Source: Evansella cellulosilytica DSM 2522 (GTDB lineage: Bacteria > Bacillota > Bacilli > Bacillales > Salisediminibacteriaceae). Taken from it: 64,000 nt of DNA. The stretch is taken from contig NC_014829.1 in NCBI RefSeq assembly GCF_000177235.2, positions 1 to 64,000 on the forward strand, written 5' to 3'. A program made the position numbers and the translations under genes. A model generated the notes under the pieces. That model was given only the letters and a program-made list of their open reading frames with translations, made no database searches and was not told the origin of the DNA. Below, piece after piece: positions 11,897 through 25,981 of this stretch (position 1 is its first letter; each line of letters opens with the position of its first letter).

Positions 11897-12973
11897 ATGA
11901 AAGTTAAAATAGAATACTTAATACCAGGAACTATACTGGCTGAAGATATTTATAAAAAAACAAATACACCAATTATGAAGAAAAAAACAGTGTTAACTAA
12001 TGAGCTTATTAATATTCTTAAAATATTTATGGTTCCTTCTGTTACTATTGAAAATAAGCTTGAGAATGGTAGTTTGTTTAAAGCAAATAGTGTCATTGTA
12101 GAAGATGCAAAGCGAAAAGATACTATTGAAGACCCTTTTATAGACCGATATTTATTTGCAGTTCAACAATTTAAAAAACTATTTAATCACTGGCAAGGTG
12201 GCACGAAAGTTGATGCATTTGCAGTAAGGAAAGTGTTTCTCCCTTTATATAATAAGACCCCTAAGAAGGAAGATTTAATACAATTACACCACTATAGTAA
12301 CAAAAATGAATATATATATTTTCATTCCGTGGCAGTAAGTGTTCTATCGTCTTTAGTAGGTAGAAAAATGGGGCTATCGAACGGTGAAGTAATTCAATTA
12401 GGATTATCAGGCTTACTATCTGATTGTGGTATGGCAAAGTTACCGTTTAATGTGTTTGAAAAAAAAGGTGCTCTAACAATAGATGAATATGAGCAAGTTA
12501 AAACTCACCCTTTATTTGGATATCGCATGCTAGAGGATGTCGCAGGTTTTACAAAAGAAGCGTTATTAGGTGTCCTTCAACATCATGAAAGAGAGGATGG
12601 CAGTGGATATCAATATAAATTAAAAAGTAATAAAATCCACTTATTCGCAAAAATAATATCTATCTGTGATATTTACCATGCGATGACTTCAGAAAGACAC
12701 TATAGAACGAAAAAATCACCTTATAAAGTAATAGAATCTTTAAGAAAAGAGCACTTTGGTAAAATAGATCACATTGTTCTCCATCATTTTACTCAAGTTA
12801 TACTCGATTTATCGATAGGAACAAAAGTAAGATTGAGTTCAAATGATATAGGCGAAATAGTTTTTCTAGATGAAAAAGAACCAACTAGACCAACTATTAA
12901 ATTAGAAAACGGAAACCTTTTTGAGTTAACATCTCACCATGATGTTTATGTAGAGGAACAACTATTGGAATAA
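11897..12973 (+). CDS. HD-GYP-type domain protein with degenerate metal site
   Basis: 358 aa, no signal peptide or membrane segment. Residues about 130-300 fit an HD-GYP domain: His143 (YFHSVAVSV), the HD position reading Ser175-Asp176 (LLSDCGMAKLP), His204 (VKTHPLFGYRML), His229-His230 (LQHHERED), then GSGYQ where GYP is usual, and a later Asp in SICDIYHAM. HD-GYP proteins usually hydrolyse cyclic di-GMP, but the missing HD histidine and altered GYP make catalysis uncertain; a sensor role is possible. ATG 11897 follows AAGGGGAG. It stands alone between the catalase gene and the first rRNA operon. Confidence 0.8.
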   Translation: MKVKIEYLIPGTILAEDIYKKTNTPIMKKKTVLTNELINILKIFMVPSVTIENKLENGSLFKANSVIVEDAKRKDTIEDPFIDRYLFAVQQFKKLFNHWQGGTKVDAFAVRKVFLPLYNKTPKKEDLIQLHHYSNKNEYIYFHSVAVSVLSSLVGRKMGLSNGEVIQLGLSGLLSDCGMAKLPFNVFEKKGALTIDEYEQVKTHPLFGYRMLEDVAGFTKEALLGVLQHHEREDGSGYQYKLKSNKIHLFAKIISICDIYHAMTSERHYRTKKSPYKVIESLRKEHFGKIDHIVLHHFTQVILDLSIGTKVRLSSNDIGEIVFLDEKEPTRPTIKLENGNLFELTSHHDVYVEEQLLE

Positions 12974-12987
12974 TAATAAATAAATTA

Positions 12988-13016
12988 TTGACTTGTACAA
13001 TCTATCTAGTTATAAT
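12988..13016 (+). promoter_or_regulatory. rRNA operon 1 promoter P1
   Basis: TTGACT (12988-12993), 17-bp spacer, perfect TATAAT (13011-13016). Position and strength fit the upstream promoter of a Bacillus rrn tandem pair. Confidence 0.85.
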
Positions 13017-13061
13017 AGAAAAAGTCGCTCATGAACACAATATTCTTTCGTAAAAAAGTTA

Positions 13062-13090
13062 TTGACTTTATGAGTGCAAAATGATAAGCT
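13062..13090 (+). promoter_or_regulatory. rRNA operon 1 promoter P2
   Basis: TTGACT (13062-13067) with 17 bp to TAAGCT (13085-13090). The -10 is weak. The same TTGACN-N17-TAAGCT arrangement is found before guaB. Confidence 0.6.
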
Positions 13091-13123
13091 ATTATAGCTG
13101 TCGAAAAAACAGTACTAATAATT

Positions 13124-13138
13124 TGACCTTTGAAAACT
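13124..13138 (+). promoter_or_regulatory. boxA-like antitermination element, rRNA operon 1 leader
   Basis: TGACCTTTGAAAACT resembles the Bacillus rrn boxA. A second copy, TGTCCTTTGAAAACT, lies in the 16S-23S spacer at 15019-15033. NusB/S10 recruitment is inferred from the family. Confidence 0.6.
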
Positions 13139-13268
13139 AAACAAAAAGCCAAGCGAAGTGGGATAGACACATTAGTCGTATATACGATTGATGAAAGGAT
13201 ATCCCGTCAATAAGATTTAAAAATTAGCCAAAATTTGGCTTGATGTCAGAGACATCGAACTCAACAAT

Positions 13269-14824
<1,556 letters not shown>

Positions 14825-15149
14825 TAAGGAGCAGTTATTTTCTACAACAACTGTAGAAACATAAAGCTCATTACTTTTGAACTTCGCTTTGGACTTTTTG
14901 TTTAGTTTTGAGAGGTCATACTCTCAAAATGAAGTCGTTGTGCTCGCTGAACGCTAACGCGTATCAGCTCAAAAGACAGCACAACTACTTGATTATCGCA
15001 CACTTGCGTGGTGCGATTTGTCCTTTGAAAACTAGATAACAAAAACTGATTTAAATGATCACCAGTAGATATCAATAGAAGTCTATTCTTCTAACGAAAT
15101 CAACTGTGTGTCTTAGTTAAGGCGAATGTAAGACGCCACACTTTTTAGT
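14825..15149 (+). other. 16S-23S spacer without tRNA genes, operon 1
   Basis: About 325 bp. No tRNA-Ile or tRNA-Ala is present; in B. subtilis both origin-proximal operons carry these. It holds a boxA-like element (15019-15033) and inverted segments such as TGTGTCTTAG...ACGCCACAC that likely form the 23S processing stem. It differs from the second copy by at least two substitutions (near 14878 and 14930). Confidence 0.8.
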
Positions 15150-18082
<2,933 letters not shown>

Positions 18083-18151
18083 ACTTTACTAAGACGATCA
18101 TTTAATCAGAATATGTTATCTAGTTTTGAGAGGATAAACTCTCATAAAAAG

Positions 18152-18267
18152 TCCAGTGACGATAGCGGAGAGGTCACACCCGTTCCCATGCCGAACACGG
18201 TAGTTAAGCTCTCCAGCGCCGATGATAGTTGGGGGTTTCCCCCTGTGAAAGTAGGACGTTGCTGGGC
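18152..18267 (+). rRNA. 5S ribosomal RNA, operon 1
   Basis: 116 nt, the B. subtilis length. Contains GGTCACACCCGTTCCCATGC and CCGAACACGG, with ends pairing approximately (TCCAGTGACG with CGTTGCTGGGC). It lies about 70 bp after 23S. Confidence 0.95.
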
Positions 18268-18271
18268 AGAT

Positions 18272-18304
18272 AAAGTCATTCTCAATAGAGAGTGGCTTTT
18301 TTTA
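18272..18304 (+). terminator. rRNA operon 1 terminator
   Basis: AAAGTCATTCTC (18272-18283) pairs with GAGAGTGGCTTT across a short loop, followed by a run of T. The stem allows a G-T pair. Confidence 0.85.
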
Positions 18305-18419
18305 TTTGTTTACGATTTGGACTTTTGTGTACCGAAGGTAGGGTTTGATTTGATAAATGTAGTGAAATGAATGAGGAGTGTTCTTTTAGGGAGGAGCGCA
18401 ATGATGCGGAAATAATGGT

Positions 18420-19600
18420 GGAAATAGAATAAAGTGTATCATACGAGGCCAATGATACGCGAGAAGGTAGTGGGAACGAGATAAAGTGTATCATACGAGA
18501 CCAATGACACGCGAGAAAGAAGTGGGAATGAAATAAAGTGTGTCATACGAAGGCAATGACGCATATAAAAGTGGGAGGAACGGAATAAGGTGTATCATAC
18601 GAGGCCAATGACACGCGAGAAAGTAGTAGGAACGAGATAAAGTGTGTCATAGAAGTGCAATGACACGTGAGAATTTAGGTGGAAACGGATAAAGTGTATC
18701 ATACGAAGGCAATGACACATATAAAAGTGGGAGGAACGGAACAAAGTGTATCATACGAGGCCAATGACACGCGAGAAAGTAGTGAGAATGAAATAAAGTG
18801 TGTCATACGAGAGTAATGAAACATGAAATCTTAAGTAAAATAAAATAAGGTGTATCATAATCAAGCAATGCTACCCCAAAACCAACCCCGCACTCAACGA
18901 AGGTCATCATAATCAAGCAATGCTACCCCAAAACCAACCCCGCACTCAACGAAGGTAATCATAATCAAGCAATGCTACCCCAAAACCAACCCCGCACTCA
19001 ACGAAGGTAATCATAGTAAGCCAATGCTACCCCAAAACCAACCCCGCACTCAACGAAGGTAATCATAGTAAGCCAATGCTACCCCAAAAACCAAACCGCA
19101 CTCAACGAAGGTAATCATAGTAAGCCAATGCTACCCCAAAAACCAAACCGCACTCAACGAAGGTAATCATAGTAAGCCAATGCTACCCCAAAAACAAAAA
19201 CTCACCTAACGAAGGTAATCATAGGCGGCCAATGCTGCCCCAAAAGCCAACTCACACTCAACGAAGGTAATCATAGTAAGCCAATGCTACCCCAAAAACC
19301 AAACCGCACCCAACAAAGGTAATCATAAGCAAGCAATACTACCCCAAAACTAAACCACCACTCAACGAAGGTAATCATAGTAAGCCAATGCCACCCCAAA
19401 ACCAAACCCGCACTCAACAAAGGTCACCAAAAGCAAGCAATGCTGCCCCAAAACCAAACCAGCACTCAACGAAGGTCATCATACCCAAGCATGCCGCCCC
19501 CAAAACCAATCCTCACTCAACGAAGGTCAACATAGGCAATCAAAACAGCCCGACCCCCGAACCCCCGAACCCCCGAACCCTCACCTAACGAAGGCCAACT
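18420..19600. repeat. Composite tandem array, exact 52-bp period (array 1), types A and B
   Basis: The core TCATA starts at 18439 and recurs every 52 bp up to 19479 (21 consecutive positions, one degenerate at 19427). A further unit follows after 51 bp, then decay. Cores 1-8 (type A) share GTGTATCATACGAGGCCAAT then GACACGCGAG and a purine-rich remainder. Core 9 is a hybrid. Later units (type B) share GGTAATCATAGTAAGCCAAT then GCTACCCCAAAACC and CACTCAACGAA. The first 21 positions align between A and B; the rest does not. There are no unique spacers and no frame maintained over units (52 is not a multiple of 3). A matching array follows rRNA operon 2. Confidence 0.95.
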
Positions 19601-19737
19601 AACAAAAGCACTGCTCCCATAGAGATCACTACTACCAATAGCAATAATTATTGAGAAAAAAACTATATCACCAATTCCGCTCACCAACACTCATTTAACA
19701 ACTTTAACTCCAACTCAATTTCTGACTCCAAACCAAT
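19601..19737. other. G-poor tail between array 1 and yaaC
   Basis: No gene. The plus strand is strongly depleted in G, continuing the composition of the type B units although the 52-bp pattern is lost. It may be decayed array. It abuts the end of yaaC, which lies on the minus strand. Confidence 0.4.
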
Positions 19738-20679
19738 TCACTTCGCCTTAAACAACGACTCCATTAAATAAGGGGTCTTTCGTTCTGTGCAATCTAAAAA
19801 GGATTGTATATATGGACGATCATTTGATGAGAAGGAATAAAGTAGTTCACCCCACCACTCTGTTTCATAACGGCAAATCATACTTAAATTGTATAATAAT
19901 AAGAAATGAGAAAGTATTTCCGGTATTTTCAAATACAAATGAGGGACAGATGGTAAATAGTATTTCTTATCATTTAAATTATAATATAGAGGAAAATTGT
20001 TTTTATCGTTGTTACCGCTATATGAAATAATCAGATTTTCCTCCTTTTCAATACATTGCACAATAGTATTTGTTTTTTCTTTTATCATTAACTCAAATCT
20101 TCTAGGTGTTATTTTCATTTTTTTAAGCAAACTTAATGGGGCATAAACTTTATTTTGAACTTTATTAACTTGTATTAAAATCGATTCTCCTTCAAACTTT
20201 TCAATTAAAAAAGCTAATTCAGGGATCGACATGATTAAATGACGCATTTTATATTTTTCCCCTGTTAGCTCTTTTATGTTAAACAGTGATTTTGATACAT
20301 ATGGATAAAAGCCTTCCTTTTGTATTTTTATTTCATCTGTTAGAAATCTGTATCCTTGTTTCTTTCGTTTTCTTGTCGAGACACCGTGTGCTAACACTTG
20401 CGTTGTTGCAGGGTAATTTGGATCAATAGTAAGTAATGCTCCTTTTAGCCAATGGCTTAGTCCGTAAAAAAATAGTACAGGCTTTATGGATAAGGGTGCT
20501 TTTTTTCCTTGTTCAAAATAAGATTGACCAAGTTCAATATAATATACAAAAGAATAGCTATTTTGAAATGCTAACTCTTTGGGGGATGAAAACCCAGCTT
20601 CTTTATATCGTTCATATAAATATTTTTTTACATATTCAACCGATTTAAATAACGTTATAAATGAAATGTCATTATACAT
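19738..20679 (-). CDS. yaaC: YaaC family protein
   Basis: 313 aa, close to YaaC of B. subtilis (about 315) and in the same place and orientation, between the first rRNA operon and guaB. Recognisable family text includes SYSFVYYIELGQSYFEQGKK and FYGLSHWLKGALLTIDPNYP, then STRKRKKQGYRF. No catalytic motif, signal peptide or clear membrane segment is seen. The function is unknown. It is divergent from guaB with about 137 bp between the two starts, so their promoters may share this gap. Confidence 0.85.
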   Translation of the reverse strand: MYNDISFITLFKSVEYVKKYLYERYKEAGFSSPKELAFQNSYSFVYYIELGQSYFEQGKKAPLSIKPVLFFYGLSHWLKGALLTIDPNYPATTQVLAHGVSTRKRKKQGYRFLTDEIKIQKEGFYPYVSKSLFNIKELTGEKYKMRHLIMSIPELAFLIEKFEGESILIQVNKVQNKVYAPLSLLKKMKITPRRFELMIKEKTNTIVQCIEKEENLIISYSGNNDKNNFPLYYNLNDKKYYLPSVPHLYLKIPEILSHFLLLYNLSMICRYETEWWGELLYSFSSNDRPYIQSFLDCTERKTPYLMESLFKAK

Positions 20680-20746
20680 TGATTATCACTCCAATAAAAT
20701 TGCGAATAGTTTGTGTATTCAAATAAATAAGACATTTTCCCCTACC

Positions 20747-20775
20747 TTGACAGTAGTTTGTCCTCTTGATAAGCT
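20747..20775 (+). promoter_or_regulatory. guaB promoter
   Basis: TTGACA (20747-20752), 17-bp spacer, TAAGCT (20770-20775). The perfect -35 and weak -10 resemble rrn P2 at 13062. Confidence 0.6.
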
Positions 20776-20783
20776 ACTAATAA

Positions 20784-22274
<1,491 letters not shown>

Positions 22275-22299
22275 TGGGAATAAACAACAATAAATTTCC

Positions 22300-22332
22300 A
22301 ATAGATAGGGTCACTCCCTATCTATTTTTTTT
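22300..22332 (+). terminator. guaB terminator
   Basis: AATAGATAGGG (22300-22310) pairs perfectly with CCCTATCTATT around TCACT, followed by a T run. Confidence 0.9.
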
Positions 22333-22437
22333 TATATTTATATGGTAAAATGACGTTTGTTCATATCAAAAAAAAATACTAGATTGAAAAGTTAAATCAA
22401 TAAATATTTAATAAATCGAGGTTGATAGGAGAGGGTA

Positions 22438-23877
22438 ATGTTGTTGAAAAGAATGGGTATGATAGGTCTACTAATTATATTTACATTTACGAGTTTACTT
22501 ACTGGAGTAACAACGACAAAGGCAGACTATGAGTCAGACTTGTTAGAGACTGGTATATTAGTTGACGCTGATACAGGAAAGATTCTTTATGGACGAAATA
22601 TTGATCAACCATTACCTCCAGCAAGTATGGTAAAAATGATGAGTATATATTTAATTCATGAATCTATTGAAAAAGGGGATATTTCTTGGGACGATATCGT
22701 CTATATTAATGACTATTTAGTGAATGATTTATCGAAACAAATCAATCTTTCTAACGTACCATTACGTAAAGATGAGGATTATACTGTTAGAGAATTATAT
22801 GAGTCGATAGCAATATACTCTGCTAATGCTTCGATGATGGCTGTAGCTGAGCATATAGCAGGTTCAGAAGGAAGCTTTGTTGAGATGATGAATGAAAAGG
22901 GGAAGGAACTCGGGATGGGGAATCTTCTCCGAGAAGAAGGAGAAAAACATGGAATATCTAACCTTAATGAGATTGCGGAAGCAAATTTAGGAGATTTTCA
23001 ATTTGTTAACTCTACCGGATTACCGAACTCAGTTTTATTGGAAAATCGGCCAAGTGGAACAGAAATCGATGATGATAACTTTATGTCTGCAAGAGCAACA
23101 GCAACGTTGGCATACCACTTATTAAATGATTATCCTGAGGTGTTAGAAACGGCAAGTATTCCAGAGATGACTTTTAAAGAGGGTACGGAAGATGCGATTG
23201 TCATGCCAAACTGGAATAAGATGCTTGAGGGACGAGGTCATTTTTACGAGTACGCTGATGGATTAAAAACAGGTACTACAACTGCTGCTGGAGCATGTTT
23301 TACAGGAACTGCAGTAAAAAATGGTCGACGTTTAATTACTGTTGTTATGGGGTTACCTCGACCTTTAACATCAAGACCCGAAGACGATTTAGCAAGGTAT
23401 GATGAAACGAGAAAGTTAATGGAATATGGTTTTAATAACTTCTCAAGAGTTGAGTTATATCCTGAGAATATGACAATTGAAGGATTTGAAGAAATCCCTG
23501 TTGTAAAAGGAAAAGAAGATGTAGTTAGTATCTCAACAACAGATGCAGTATCGGCATTCGTTCATCGAAACGATGAGGAATCTTATCAATACTCTGTTGT
23601 ATTTAATGAAGATGATGAACTTTTTGACAGTGAAGGTCGTTTAATAGCGCCGATAGAAGCTAATACTGTCATCGGTCAATTGGTTGTTGAATATGTCGGT
23701 GATGGTGAGGAAGAATATTTACTTGGTAATGGAGCTTCTGCACGAACAGTAGACATCGTAACGAATGAAGCTGTAGAAAAAGCTGGTTGGTTTTCATTAA
23801 CGATGAGAGGGATAGGAGACTTCTTTTCAGGCTTATGGAATTCAATTGTTAACGCGTTAGGTGGCGGTTCTGAATAA
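22438..23877 (+). CDS. dacA: D-alanyl-D-alanine carboxypeptidase DacA (PBP5 type)
   Basis: 479 aa. An N-terminal signal peptide (hydrophobic 7-23, likely cut after TTTKA near 29) directs export. Penicillin-binding motifs are SMVK (Ser63-Lys66), SAN (128-130) and KTG (277-279). It removes the terminal D-Ala from peptidoglycan side chains. A beta-rich PBP5 C-terminal domain follows, then an amphipathic anchor (SLTMRGIGDFFSGLWNSIVN) to hold it on the membrane face. ATG 22438 after AGGAGAGGG. A terminator follows directly. Confidence 0.97.
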   Translation: MLLKRMGMIGLLIIFTFTSLLTGVTTTKADYESDLLETGILVDADTGKILYGRNIDQPLPPASMVKMMSIYLIHESIEKGDISWDDIVYINDYLVNDLSKQINLSNVPLRKDEDYTVRELYESIAIYSANASMMAVAEHIAGSEGSFVEMMNEKGKELGMGNLLREEGEKHGISNLNEIAEANLGDFQFVNSTGLPNSVLLENRPSGTEIDDDNFMSARATATLAYHLLNDYPEVLETASIPEMTFKEGTEDAIVMPNWNKMLEGRGHFYEYADGLKTGTTTAAGACFTGTAVKNGRRLITVVMGLPRPLTSRPEDDLARYDETRKLMEYGFNNFSRVELYPENMTIEGFEEIPVVKGKEDVVSISTTDAVSAFVHRNDEESYQYSVVFNEDDELFDSEGRLIAPIEANTVIGQLVVEYVGDGEEEYLLGNGASARTVDIVTNEAVEKAGWFSLTMRGIGDFFSGLWNSIVNALGGGSE

Positions 23878-23882
23878 GGATG

Positions 23883-23909
23883 AAAGTGGAGACATTCTCC
23901 ACTTTTTTT
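23883..23909 (+). terminator. dacA terminator
   Basis: AAAGTGGAGA and TCTCCACTTT form a perfect stem with a small loop, followed by T's. Confidence 0.9.
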
Positions 23910-24155
23910 AAAAGGTAGAAATATAGGAAGAATATCTAAGACATTACGAAAAAATTTTTATTATAACAATCATCTTTATTTTTCTTATAATTGGAATAAA
24001 ATAAAACATGTATGCAATAAAAAATCGAAAATTTTTGCTAATCAGTGAAGATTCCTATCGAAATACTAGAAATTAACGTTATAATAAGTAAGGAATCAAA
24101 ATTATATTGGATATTCATAAAACATCCAAAAGAATACCTAAGGGGGATTTATATA

Positions 24156-25043
24156 ATGGAAAAGCAAGTTGGTACTGATCGAGTAAAACGTGGTATGGCT
24201 GAAATGCAAAAAGGCGGCGTTATTATGGACGTTGTTAATGCAGAACAAGCTAAAATTGCAGAAGAAGCTGGCGCAGTGGCAGTAATGGCACTAGAACGTG
24301 TTCCTTCTGATATCCGTGCTGCTGGAGGAGTTGCACGGATGGCTGACCCTACAATTGTTGAAGAAGTACAAAATGCAGTGACAATTCCAGTAATGGCAAA
24401 AGCACGTATTGGTCATATTGTTGAAGCACGTGTATTAGAAGCTATGGGTGTAGACTACATTGATGAAAGTGAAGTTTTAACACCTGCAGATGAAGTATAT
24501 CATTTATATAAGCGTGACTACACAGTACCGTTCGTATGTGGTGCGCGTGATATTGGTGAAGCTTCTCGTAGAATTGCAGAAGGTGCATCGATGATTCGTA
24601 CAAAAGGTGAGCCTGGTACAGGGAATATCGTAGAAGCTGTACGTCATATGCGTATGATGCAGTCTCAAATTAAAGAAGTAATTAACATGTCAGTAGACGA
24701 AATTATGACATATGCTAAAAATACAGGTTCTCCATTTGAAGTACTATTAAACATTAAAGAAAATGGTAAGCTCCCTGTAGTTAACTTTGCTGCTGGTGGA
24801 GTAGCGACTCCTGCTGATGCTGCATTAATGATGCAACTAGGTGCTGATGGTGTATTTGTTGGTTCTGGTATATTCAAGTCCGATAACCCAGCTAAGTTTG
24901 CAAGAGCAATTGTAGAAGCAACAACACATTACGAAGACTATGCGCTCATTGCTGAACTTTCGAAAAATTTAGGAACAGCTATGAAGGGAATTGAAATTTC
25001 TACTTTAGAACAAAAAGATCGTATGCAAGAGCGTGGTTGGTAA
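24156..25043 (+). CDS. pdxS: Pyridoxal 5'-phosphate synthase subunit PdxS
   Basis: 295 aa from ATG 24156 (AAGGGGGAT upstream); the longer open frame from 24045 lacks family similarity in its extra residues. PdxS builds PLP from ribose 5-phosphate, glyceraldehyde 3-phosphate and PdxT-derived ammonia. The barrel shows Asp25 (GGVIMDVVN) and Lys82 ([11 protein letters not shown]), which binds the ribose, with the second lysine in the segment [13 protein letters not shown]. Forms a 12-mer with PdxT. It is followed by pdxT after 38 bp, so they form an operon. Confidence 0.98.
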   Translation: MEKQVGTDRVKRGMAEMQKGGVIMDVVNAEQAKIAEEAGAVAVMALERVPSDIRAAGGVARMADPTIVEEVQNAVTIPVMAKARIGHIVEARVLEAMGVDYIDESEVLTPADEVYHLYKRDYTVPFVCGARDIGEASRRIAEGASMIRTKGEPGTGNIVEAVRHMRMMQSQIKEVINMSVDEIMTYAKNTGSPFEVLLNIKENGKLPVVNFAAGGVATPADAALMMQLGADGVFVGSGIFKSDNPAKFARAIVEATTHYEDYALIAELSKNLGTAMKGIEISTLEQKDRMQERGW

Positions 25044-25081
25044 TTTCTGATCTGATATTGCATGGAGAGGAGTAACACACC

Positions 25082-25666
25082 ATGATAAACATAGGAGTTT
25101 TAGCCCTACAAGGGGCAGTAAGAGAGCATGTACAGGCTATTGAAGCTAATGATGTCAATGTTGTTATCGTAAAAAAAGTAGAACAGTTAGAGGATATAGA
25201 TGGCCTTGTTTTCCCTGGTGGCGAAAGCACAACGATGCGAAGGCTTATAAATAAATATGGTTTTTATGAGCCACTAAAAGATTTCGGTAAAAATGGAAAG
25301 CCTATTTTCGGAACTTGTGCAGGTGCTATCCTTATGGCTAAAGAGCTTGTTGGACATGCAGAACCACATATTGCATTAATGGATATGAAAGTGGAAAGAA
25401 ATGCATTTGGTAGACAGCGTGAAAGTTTCGAGGCTTTATTAAAGGTAAAAGGCATTGGCGATGATGTACAAGGTGTATTCATTCGTGCACCAATTATTGT
25501 TGAAGTAGGTAAAGATGTCGAAGTACTTGCTGAGTACGAAGGCGAAATTGTGGCAGCTAGACAAGGCCCATTTCTGGCTTGCTCCTATCATCCAGAATTA
25601 ACGGACGATGTTCGTATGCATCAATACTTCGTTAATATGGTGAGAAATATTGTTGTTCCTACTTGA
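25082..25666 (+). CDS. pdxT: Pyridoxal 5'-phosphate synthase glutaminase subunit PdxT
   Basis: 194 aa, class I glutaminase that supplies ammonia to PdxS. The nucleophile is Cys79 in FGTCAGAIL; the oxyanion segment is PGGEST (46-50 region), and the catalytic His-Glu pair is in [12 protein letters not shown] 25082 follows GAGAGGAG. No terminator is seen before the Ser T-box leader that follows. Confidence 0.98.
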   Translation: MINIGVLALQGAVREHVQAIEANDVNVVIVKKVEQLEDIDGLVFPGGESTTMRRLINKYGFYEPLKDFGKNGKPIFGTCAGAILMAKELVGHAEPHIALMDMKVERNAFGRQRESFEALLKVKGIGDDVQGVFIRAPIIVEVGKDVEVLAEYEGEIVAARQGPFLACSYHPELTDDVRMHQYFVNMVRNIVVPT

Positions 25667-25699
25667 TTATCTTTTGTAAGTTCGGTTAAAATAAGTAAT

Positions 25700-25946
25700 A
25701 CATTTTATCATATACGAGTGATGACAGGAAATAGTAACAAGTACTGTGCTTTCAGAGAGCCGATGGGTGCTGTGAATCGGTAGGACATATTTGTGAATCC
25801 ATCCTAGAGCAAATTGTTGAACAACTAGTAGGCAATTTCGGTAATCGGCCGTTATCCGATTTAAAGTGAAGGTATATGATATATACTTTAACTAGGGTGG
25901 CAACGCGGGTTAACTCTCGTCCCTTATATGGGGACGGGAGTTTTTT
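25700..25946 (+). promoter_or_regulatory. T-box riboswitch leader, serine specific, of serS
   Basis: Stem I includes AGAGAGCCGATGG and the GTGAA context, with a TCC serine specifier at 25798-25800 (GTGAATCCATCC). The T-box core AGGGTGGCAACGCGGG lies at 25894-25909. The terminator stem ACTCTCGTCCC/GGGACGGGAGT with six T's (25912-25946) precedes serS. Uncharged tRNA-Ser should favour read-through. Confidence 0.9.
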
Positions 25947-25981
25947 ATATTTTTACATAAATTTTAAGGAGGAATTTACAA

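Noticed and set aside
19388-19588. 66-residue open frame inside array 1
   Set aside because: Low-complexity translation of repeat units, no ribosome site, and the frame shifts with every 52-bp unit.
18420-19600. CRISPR array reading of the 52-bp repeats
   Set aside because: The sequence between cores is conserved within each type, so there are no unique spacers, and no cas genes are in the window. The same holds for 43971-44875.
24045-24155. N-terminal extension of pdxS
   Set aside because: The 37 extra residues lack family similarity, and the ribosome site lies before ATG 24156.
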